Assembly: GCA_016198045.1 (NCBI GenBank)
Contig: JACQJI010000032.1
Coordinates: 1 to 9,277 of the forward strand
Length of the DNA: 9,277 bases
Direction of reading: 5' to 3'
DNA from: Candidatus Doudnabacteria bacterium
GTDB lineage: Bacteria; Patescibacteriota; Doudnabacteria; UBA920; O2-02-FULL-48-8
Below, piece by piece: positions 5,182 through 9,277 of the stretch (position 1 is its first letter; each line of letters starts with the position of its first letter). A program made the position numbers and the translations under genes. Under the pieces are notes generated by a model. That model did no database searches. It worked only from the letters and a program-made list of their open reading frames with translations, and was not told where the DNA came from.

Positions 5182-5997
5182 TTACTCTGCTGCACTTTCT
5201 CCTGATTCTTCGGATGGCTGGTCCATTTCTTCTTTTGGTTCGTCAGTTTTTTCTTCCACAGTGATGGGCGCTGCTTCGACTTTCAGTCCTGCTCGTTCTA
5301 TGTTGGCTATGGCTTCTTCCTGGGAAATTTTATTGGTTTCCAGGGCCTTTTCCAGTTCCAGCTTGACCTTGCCTTCGCTCTGGATGGCCGCGGTTTTAAG
5401 CAGGGCTGACTGCTGCACCAGCGCATTAAGAATCGCCACCTTGGGCTGGGCTGATTTGACTTTGGCCGAAGCGCTGACTGCCGCAGCCGTGGTTTGCTGT
5501 AGGTCCTGCACGGTATTACTCACAATTGCCTGGGTTTTGGCTTCGCCGAGCCTGTCCTTATTTTGTTCCAGCACCAGTTCCAATTCTTGCAAGCGCTCGC
5601 CTGCGAATTTAACCTGCAATCTGGCTTTTTGTTCATCATTGGCAAATTTCAATTGGAGGTTTTCCACCACTTTTTTAAACTGATACGTCGGCTCTCCCGG
5701 GACACTGGTCAGGGCTGTGGCCGCGGCACTCAGCACTAAGCTGGCGGTAATTAACACAGTGCCGAGCACGCCCGCGCCGATTTTCAGGACTCGGGGCAAG
5801 GAGGAAGCAAAAACCGCCAGCCAGCCTTGGGGCTGTGGCAGGGCAACTTCTTGGGGCAAAGAAATTCTGTCGAGAATTTGGTTCTTCACTCGAGCAAAAT
5901 CCGCGTTCAAGACATTTTTTTTAGGAATAGCAAACAACATCTGTTCGATTTCATCAGAGGTCGGCGCGATCCGATAAGTTTTGGAGATTTTCTTCAT
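5182..5997 (-). CDS. DUF5667-type membrane protein, probable sigma-factor partner
   Basis: The 271-residue protein has a cytoplasmic N-terminal part of about 70 residues, one transmembrane helix (about 72-94, LKIGAGVLGTVLITASLVL) and a long extracytoplasmic part. Directly after the membrane comes VPGEPTYQFKKVVENLQLKF (99-118), the DUF5667 hallmark (a G-(E/D)-P-x-Y-x-x-K pattern), then an alanine- and glutamine-rich helical, probably coiled-coil region and an acidic C-terminal tail (about 247-271). The start codon overlaps the sigma-factor stop as ATGA, so the two are translationally coupled. This operon position is that of an anti-sigma factor: the N-terminal part could hold the sigma factor at the membrane. 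No zinc-binding anti-sigma motif (HxxxCxxC) is present, so the mechanism is open. The name rests on the DUF5667 motif; the anti-sigma role is inferred from context. Confidence 0.8.
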   Translation of the reverse strand: MKKISKTYRIAPTSDEIEQMLFAIPKKNVLNADFARVKNQILDRISLPQEVALPQPQGWLAVFASSLPRVLKIGAGVLGTVLITASLVLSAAATALTSVPGEPTYQFKKVVENLQLKFANDEQKARLQVKFAGERLQELELVLEQNKDRLGEAKTQAIVSNTVQDLQQTTAAAVSASAKVKSAQPKVAILNALVQQSALLKTAAIQSEGKVKLELEKALETNKISQEEAIANIERAGLKVEAAPITVEEKTDEPKEEMDQPSEESGESAAE

Positions 5998-6551
5998 GGT
6001 CTTTTCTTATGCTTCAGCTTTTGATTAAGCAGTTTTTTCAAATTTGCCACGGCGCGGTGCTGGATGACTCTGACCGCTCCTTCGGTTTTGTTCATGATCT
6101 GGGCGATCTCCGCGTTCTCCAGTTCTTCAAAGAATTTATATTGAATCACCGAAGCTTGGTCCGGCGGCAGGTCGCGTATCAGCTCTAAGAGTTGTGTTTG
6201 CTCCAAGCTAAGGTTGGCGGCTTCAACTATATTCTGCGGATCTTCCAGTATGCTTTCGACTTCTTGCAGGCTGACTGTTTCTTTCTTGATTCGGTAGTAG
6301 TCGATGATGTTGTTCTTGGCCACCTGGTAGAGCCAGCTGCTTAGGGCCTGCGGGGATTGGATCTGGCTGATTTTGTTCCAGGCTTTGACAAATGTGTCGG
6401 ACAAAATGTCTTCCGCGACTTCTTTGTGGTTTACGCGAAAAAAGATGAATTTGTAAATTTTTCCGGAGTATTGGTCGTAGATTACACCAAAAGCTTCGCG
6501 ATCGCCGCTTTGGGCCAACGACAGTAAATTGTTAAGATCATCTTCAGTCAT
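5994..6551 (-). CDS. ECF-type RNA polymerase sigma factor
   Basis: The 185-residue protein has the two sigma-70 domains of the extracytoplasmic function group and no others. Region 2 includes the DREAFGVIYDQYSGKIYKFIFFR segment, the core-binding EDILSDTFVKAWNKI, and SSWLYQVAKNNIIDYYR for -10 recognition. Region 4 is LPPDQASVIQYKFFEELENAEIAQIMNKTEGAVRVIQHRAVANLKKLL (split: it begins at about residue 130), a helix-turn-helix for -35 recognition. It directs RNA polymerase to a small regulon. It is followed by the DUF5667 gene with an ATGA overlap. The ATG at 6551 lies only a few bases after the predicted transcription start, so the mRNA may be nearly leaderless. It lies 42 nt downstream of the PaaX/Cas2-like gene on the same strand. 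Confidence 0.93.
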   Translation of the reverse strand: MTEDDLNNLLSLAQSGDREAFGVIYDQYSGKIYKFIFFRVNHKEVAEDILSDTFVKAWNKISQIQSPQALSSWLYQVAKNNIIDYYRIKKETVSLQEVESILEDPQNIVEAANLSLEQTQLLELIRDLPPDQASVIQYKFFEELENAEIAQIMNKTEGAVRVIQHRAVANLKKLLNQKLKHKKRP

Positions 6552-6558
6552 AAATTAA

Positions 6559-6592
6559 GACGCATTATCCCATACTTTGTTACAAGGGGCAA
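6559..6592 (-). promoter_or_regulatory. Promoter region of the sigma-factor operon, sigma-70 plus possible ECF type
   Basis: Two overlapping signals are visible on the minus strand. The first is TTGCCC (6587-6592), 17 bases, then GATAAT (6564-6569), with TGG before it as an extended -10. The second is TGTAAC (6579-6584), 16 bases, then CGTC (6559-6562), which has the layout of ECF promoters in Bacillus (TGAAAC/TGTAAC - 16 or 17 - CGTA/CGTC/CGAC). The second would make the operon self-activating. Start sites would fall at about 6552-6557, next to the ATG. Confidence 0.5.
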
Positions 6593-6593
6593 G

Positions 6594-7154
6594 TCATTTT
6601 AGCATAAAATGTTTAACTAAGTCCTTATCGGCTGTGAAACGTTCAGTGGTTAAGACATGAACATAGGGTTGGATATTTAAGTGTTCACTGATCAGATTGA
6701 TCTGCTTTTCGCAAGGGTAGGGTAAGATAAAAACGCTACGCTGGAAATGAAAAAAACCTAGCTCTTTGAGTTTTCTCCGGAACTGAAATCTTTGTCGGGT
6801 ATCGGTCTCAGGAATGTCAAACGTCACCAAGCGCCATCTTTTATCCCACGCGACTTTTTCGATTGAAAGTTCTTGAATTTTAAGCTGCAGTAACCGCCGC
6901 CTGCCCGCTTTGGTCAAGTAAAAATAGCTATTTTTTGCATTCGCCGGGTAAGCAATAAACTTTTTTCGCTTTAGATAGTCAACAGCTTTGCGGATTTGCT
7001 CCCGATTATACGGCTTCTTAAATTTGTATTGTAGATACTGCTTTAGGACTTGGTATAGGAAAGTAGGGGAGAGTACTGTGGCCGCAGTAAATAAAGCTCC
7101 TACACCAATTAGTTTGAGAATTTGCAGCGCCAAAAACTTTTGTGATTCTTTCAT
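6594..7154 (-). CDS. PaaX-like regulator with Cas2-like C-terminal domain
   Basis: The 186-residue protein begins with a hydrophobic helix (about residues 9-30), then a winged-helix-like segment (NREQIRKAVDYLKRKKFIAYPANAKNSYFYLTKAGRRRL, split in two elements at about 50-87) ending in a typical wing. The C-terminal half carries the Cas2-like ferredoxin fold: WDKRWRLVTFDIPETDTRQR (103-122) and LGFFHFQRSVFILPYPCE (132-149). This is the combination seen in PaaX-family repressors and in a group common in Patescibacteria that is often mislabelled Cas2. No CRISPR array or other cas gene is near. It has its own promoter and a palindrome at the predicted transcription start, consistent with self-repression. 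Its position just before the ECF operon may make it an upstream part of the same regulatory circuit. Confidence 0.85.
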   Translation of the reverse strand: MKESQKFLALQILKLIGVGALFTAATVLSPTFLYQVLKQYLQYKFKKPYNREQIRKAVDYLKRKKFIAYPANAKNSYFYLTKAGRRRLLQLKIQELSIEKVAWDKRWRLVTFDIPETDTRQRFQFRRKLKELGFFHFQRSVFILPYPCEKQINLISEHLNIQPYVHVLTTERFTADKDLVKHFMLK

Positions 7155-7198
7155 TTCGCTATGGTAACTAATTTACCGATCGGTAATATTGTAGCGAA
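7155..7198. promoter_or_regulatory. Nested palindromic operator at the PaaX-like gene
   Basis: A perfect 14-bp palindrome TTACCGATCGGTAA (7173-7186) covers the predicted transcription start near 7181. It lies inside a wider inverted repeat, TTCGCTA (7155-7161) and TAGCGAA (7192-7198). A further GGTAAC half-site is at 7163-7168. The location is typical for a repressor that blocks its own gene. Confidence 0.5.
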
Positions 7199-7216
7199 GT
7201 AGTTTAGCAATTGCAA
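7188..7216 (-). promoter_or_regulatory. Sigma-70 promoter of the PaaX-like gene
   Basis: The minus strand reads TTGCAA (7211-7216), 17 bases, TACAAT (7188-7193). The predicted start near 7181 gives a leader of about 27 nt. No Shine-Dalgarno precedes the ATG. Confidence 0.7.
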
Positions 7217-7282
7217 ATCGTTTACCAGAAATAATTTGAGATAAATAACTTATAATATTTCTCAGAGAAGCTGTTTAGTAAA

Positions 7283-7311
7283 TTGACGGATCACTCATTT
7301 TTGCGTAAAAT
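7283..7311 (+). promoter_or_regulatory. Sigma-70 promoter of tRNA-Ser(GCU)
   Basis: TTGACG (7283-7288), 17 bases, TAAAAT (7306-7311). The predicted start is near 7318, just before the mature tRNA. No second promoter is evident before the next gene, so this one may serve it too. Confidence 0.75.
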
Positions 7312-7320
7312 GTTACAGAT

Positions 7321-7410
7321 GGAGAGGTCGCATAGTGGTCTAGTGCAGCGGTTTGCTAAACCGCGTCCCCGAAAGGGGACTCGTGGGTTCGAATCCCACC
7401 CTCTCCGCCA
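7321..7410 (+). tRNA. tRNA-Ser, anticodon GCU
   Basis: A 90-nt class II tRNA with encoded CCA. The acceptor is GGAGAGG/CCTCTCC with discriminator G, the anticodon stem is GCGGT/ACCGC with loop TTGCTAA, the variable arm is GTCCCC-GAAA-GGGGAC, and the T-arm is GTGGG-TTCGAAT-CCCAC. It reads AGC and AGU. Confidence 0.96.
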
Positions 7411-7463
7411 ATAGAAACTTAAGTATCGCGCGACCCGAGAACTCGTTGTCGCCAAGCAATTTT

Positions 7464-8186
7464 ATGCCCATAATCAAGTTAGCTACGCCATTAAAATATA
7501 GCCACCCAAAAGGTACACCTGTCACCGTAGTCGATAGATATATCGATCCTAATACAAAGAAGGAGACTTGGTTTACCGCTCCTAAAATAGTTGGCGTGTA
7601 TTATAAAAAGTCGATCGAGTTTTTTAATAAAGCCCTTGAATTAAGAACTAGAGTTTTTGCAAGTCGTGGTCCCGTCAATCCCAAGGATTCAGAACAGGGC
7701 ACGGCATTCATGGATGAGCAAGCTGTATTTGATTTTTTCACGGAGGCCTGTTCAGGTATAATATTACTTTTTGGCGCAGTAGAATCGTTAGTTAACGAAT
7801 TAATTGAGAAGGCGCCAGCCATACCCTACACGGAGGAGAAAAGAGCCAAAATAATTTCACTGGGCAAACTCTCAGTTTACTGGAGACGGCAAAAGTCTCT
7901 TTCGTCACAAGAGTTGTCATATAAAGAAATTGATTTGAAATTAAAATACATACTACCCAGTCTTTACAGTTTTGAATCACCTGCACAAAAAAGTTTTTGG
8001 GGAGACTTTAAACTATTAAAACGATTACGTGATAGTGTCACACACCCAACTAAAAGTCGGGCTTATGGGGCCTCCAAAAATATGAATTCAATCTACGCCG
8101 AGTTTTTTGGGGTGGACTTTCAACAACTAGTAAATGGTACTGGCGATTTGATTAAATATTTACAAATAAGTGCCATATCATCTTGA
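7464..8186 (+). CDS. HEPN-like protein, candidate RNase
   Basis: The 240-residue protein is soluble and helical in its second half. FTEACSGIILLFGAVESLVNELI (92-114, with E107 and N111) resembles the first long helix of HEPN domains, where an A-x-x-E-x-x-x-N pattern is common. LLKRLRDSVTHPTKS contains R189-x4-H194, which fits the HEPN RNase signature R-x4-6-H. HEPN proteins cut RNA, often tRNA, in toxin-antitoxin and phage defence systems; inactive members also exist. The start is the ATG at 7464; an in-frame extension upstream (MLNRVPERGLVG...) merely translates tRNA-Ser. Only 53 nt separate it from that tRNA, with no clear promoter between. Composition is AT-richer than the left half of the window, compatible with transfer next to a tRNA. 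No adjacent antitoxin-like gene is visible. The HEPN call is by eye. Confidence 0.6.
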   Translation: MPIIKLATPLKYSHPKGTPVTVVDRYIDPNTKKETWFTAPKIVGVYYKKSIEFFNKALELRTRVFASRGPVNPKDSEQGTAFMDEQAVFDFFTEACSGIILLFGAVESLVNELIEKAPAIPYTEEKRAKIISLGKLSVYWRRQKSLSSQELSYKEIDLKLKYILPSLYSFESPAQKSFWGDFKLLKRLRDSVTHPTKSRAYGASKNMNSIYAEFFGVDFQQLVNGTGDLIKYLQISAISS

Positions 8187-8205
8187 AGTACGACTTCGTT
8201 TTTTT
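8184..8205 (+). terminator. Short intrinsic terminator after the HEPN-like gene
   Basis: GAAGT (8185-8189) pairs with ACTTC (8193-8197) over ACG and is followed by seven T (8199-8205). The stem is short but the T-run is clear. It overlaps the stop codon. Confidence 0.6.
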
Positions 8206-8277
8206 CACTGCCAATTGACAATATACCCTAGACCCACATGCCTCAAATCCGAGCTGGAAAAATCACTCAAAAACCCT

Positions 8278-8283
8278 TATAAT
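8278..8283 (+). promoter_or_regulatory. Probable -10 of the GTP cyclohydrolase II-like gene
   Basis: A perfect TATAAT with only a weak -35 (TGGAAA, 8255-8260, 17-base spacing). Predicted start near 8290. A TTGACA at 8215-8220 is too far away to pair with it. Confidence 0.45.
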
Positions 8284-8287
8284 GCTT

Positions 8288-8315
8288 GCATGTGCGGGAC
8301 ACTTAACCCGCATGC
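8288..8315 (+). promoter_or_regulatory. Hairpin at the 5' end of the GTP cyclohydrolase II-like mRNA
   Basis: TGCGGG (8293-8298) pairs with CCCGCA (8307-8312) over an 8-nt loop, and GCA/TGC extends it with a 2-nt bulge. It lies at the very start of the predicted transcript, about 30 nt before the ATG. A six-T run (8329-8334) follows at a distance. I see no FMN riboswitch signature, so a stabilising or regulatory 5' hairpin is all that can be said. Confidence 0.35.
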
Positions 8316-8343
8316 TCCGCCATGACAATTTTTTATCGGCATT

Positions 8344-9006
8344 ATGAAAAAACAAGAAATCAAAACCGTCCACCAGTTCGGAAGATATGAATTGATCGGA
8401 CCTGTAAATCTTCCTCTAAAAATATCCAATGGAAAAATCAGCGATTTTACCCTCTGGTATTTTGCATTTCCTGGCGGACAATACGCCGCTTTGGTAAAAG
8501 GCAATCCAGCGAAAGCAAAGAAACCGCTCGTGCGCGTAGAGTCCGTTTGTATTTGGGCGCATTTTTTCGGCTCGCAATACTGCGACTGCGGCTGGCAACT
8601 GGACGAAGCAAAGCAGCGTATCGATGAAGAGAAGAATGGGCTAATCATATTTGCGTTTGAACAACACGGCAAAGCTGTCGGATTGAGAAATCATTTTCTT
8701 GTGTATGCCGAAGGTCAGCGCAGAAAACATGAGTTGGTTGTGGACGCTTACACTTCGCTTGGGTTTGACGAAGATTACCGAAAACATTACGGAGATATCG
8801 CAGATATTCTTCGCCATTTCGGATTGAGAAATATTCGGCTGATGTCGAACAATCCAAACCGAATTGCACTTTTGAAAAAAGTTGGGATTGTCGTTGAACG
8901 TGTACCTCACGAAGTCCCGCTAAATACTTACAACAAAATAGAAATGGTTTCTAAGAAAGTAAAGCTTGGACATCTGCTGACGCTGAAGAAAAAGAATGGG
9001 AAATAA
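8344..9006 (+). CDS. Divergent GTP cyclohydrolase II-like protein (RibA family)
   Basis: The 220-residue protein aligns along its length with GTP cyclohydrolase II, the zinc enzyme that opens GTP in the first step of riboflavin synthesis. Zinc ligands are present as C69, C80 and C82 (VRVESVC...YCDCGWQL). The downstream block LGFDEDYR keeps the D144-x-R146 pair that corresponds to the proposed catalytic D and R, and NIRLMSNNPNRIALLKKVGIVVERVP (164-189) matches the family C-terminus, ending in GHLL. The usual substrate loop RQEGRxIGL reads EQHGKAVGL (106-114), and VRVHSE reads VRVESV. The enzyme may therefore use another substrate or make a different product. No ribB, ribD, ribE or ribH is nearby. 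The start at 8344 has no Shine-Dalgarno. Confidence 0.85.
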   Translation: MKKQEIKTVHQFGRYELIGPVNLPLKISNGKISDFTLWYFAFPGGQYAALVKGNPAKAKKPLVRVESVCIWAHFFGSQYCDCGWQLDEAKQRIDEEKNGLIIFAFEQHGKAVGLRNHFLVYAEGQRRKHELVVDAYTSLGFDEDYRKHYGDIADILRHFGLRNIRLMSNNPNRIALLKKVGIVVERVPHEVPLNTYNKIEMVSKKVKLGHLLTLKKKNGK

Positions 9007-9068
9007 TTTTCATATTGTGTTCGCTCTGCGAACTCGAATTTGTATTCCGCCAAAGAAAAACTTGTCAT

Positions 9069-9133
9069 GCCAGAGGCAGATCCCTGCCTGTCCGGCAGGC
9101 AGGGAATTTGCCGCCTCAGCCAGAGGCTGATCC
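9069..9133. repeat. Imperfect 15-bp direct repeat around a long hairpin
   Basis: GCCAGAGGCAGATCC (9069-9083) recurs as GCCAGAGGCTGATCC (9119-9133). Between them TCCCTGCCTG (9081-9090) pairs with CAGGCAGGGA (9096-9105) over TCCGG. Confidence 0.75.
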
Positions 9134-9199
9134 GCCTCGGGCGGAAAAGCCAGCTCCGACGTGACGTCGGAGCTGAATTGAGTTATGCTTAACTCAATT
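9116..9199. repeat. Cluster of short palindromes upstream of the final gene
   Basis: Four hairpins stand almost end to end: TCAGCC/GGCTGA (9116-9130), TCCGCC/GGCGGA (9131-9145), CAGCTCCGACG/CGTCGGAGCTG (9151-9175, 11 perfect pairs over TGA), and AATTGAGTTA/TAACTCAATT (9176-9199, 10 pairs over TGCT). No T-run follows on the plus strand, so none is a standard terminator for the GTP cyclohydrolase II-like gene, although the last two could still stop or protect transcripts. Palindromes of the first kinds are common intergenic repeats in Patescibacteria (recalled, not checked). Confidence 0.75.
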
Positions 9200-9219
9200 A
9201 AAAACCTGGAGGTGAAAAA

Positions 9220-9277
9220 ATGAAAACTATTATTAAGAAGAGTTTTGCATCGTCGGATGAAATCTACAATCCAAAAG
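9220..9277 (+). CDS. Start of a gene, possibly a cupin-domain protein (3' partial)
   Basis: Only 19 codons are visible (MKTIIKKSFASSDEIYNPK). The start is firm: GGAGGTGA (9209-9216) lies just before the ATG, one of the few strong ribosome binding sites in the window. The opening pattern KKSF-x-S-x-DE is reminiscent of small single-domain cupin proteins, but the metal-binding motifs would lie beyond the window edge, so this identification is weak. The hairpin cluster just upstream is its predicted leader or the 3' end of the previous transcript. Confidence 0.6.
   Translation, partial: MKTIIKKSFASSDEIYNPK

Noticed and set aside
6594..7154. Cas2 and hence a CRISPR locus
   Set aside because: The ferredoxin-like half resembles Cas2, but the protein has an N-terminal winged-helix part, and there is no repeat-spacer array or other cas gene in the window.
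7353..7463. N-terminal extension of the HEPN-like protein (MLNRVPERGLVG...)
   Set aside because: It is a translation of tRNA-Ser(GCU), a common gene-prediction artefact.
7321..8205. Integrated element with attachment sites at tRNA-Ser
   Set aside because: No copy of the tRNA 3' end recurs downstream within the window and no integrase is present.
8215..8220. TTGACA as -35 for the GTP cyclohydrolase II-like gene
   Set aside because: No -10 lies 16-18 bases downstream; the good TATAAT is 57 bases away.
8288..8343. FMN riboswitch before the GTP cyclohydrolase II-like gene
   Set aside because: The leader is too short and lacks the conserved FMN aptamer sequences.

Overview
The window looks like a chromosomal piece of a Candidate Phyla Radiation (Patescibacteria) genome. 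This is inferred from gene content: a DUF5667-type membrane protein behind a small ECF sigma factor, a PaaX/Cas2-like regulator, many short genes, and GC-rich palindromes of the CCTGCCTG...CAGGCAGG kind scattered between genes. Most large genes lack a Shine-Dalgarno sequence, while a few small ones have perfect ones. No marker gene here allows a lineage call.

Left part (1-1482, plus strand): the 3' portion of a membrane-anchored beta-propeller protein (TolB/WD40-like), then a compact 443-bp unit. In that unit a DUF559 (Vsr-like) endonuclease gene is enclosed by two hairpins on each side, like a small mobile module.

Region 1500-2288 (minus strand): a GC-rich transcription unit with a near-consensus sigma-70 promoter five bases beyond the recG stop codon. 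It holds two unrecognised small proteins (70 and 78 aa) with strong ribosome binding sites, a structured 3' segment and a strong intrinsic terminator. It is the most likely place for something undescribed.

Region 2294-7154 (minus strand, gene order 5'->3'): a PaaX/Cas2-like regulator with its own promoter and a palindromic operator; an ECF sigma factor overlapping a DUF5667 membrane protein by ATGA; a terminator; a tRNA-Ser(UGA) / two-TM protein / tRNA-Arg(GCG) cluster with 9-11 nt gaps; an imperfect inverted repeat; and recG.

Right part (7283-9277, plus strand, visibly more AT-rich): tRNA-Ser(GCU) with a good promoter, apparently co-transcribed with a HEPN-like protein gene carrying an R-x4-H motif; a divergent GTP cyclohydrolase II-like protein; a cluster of four hairpins; and the first codons of a gene that may encode a cupin. 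All functions are read from motifs by eye; no search was run.
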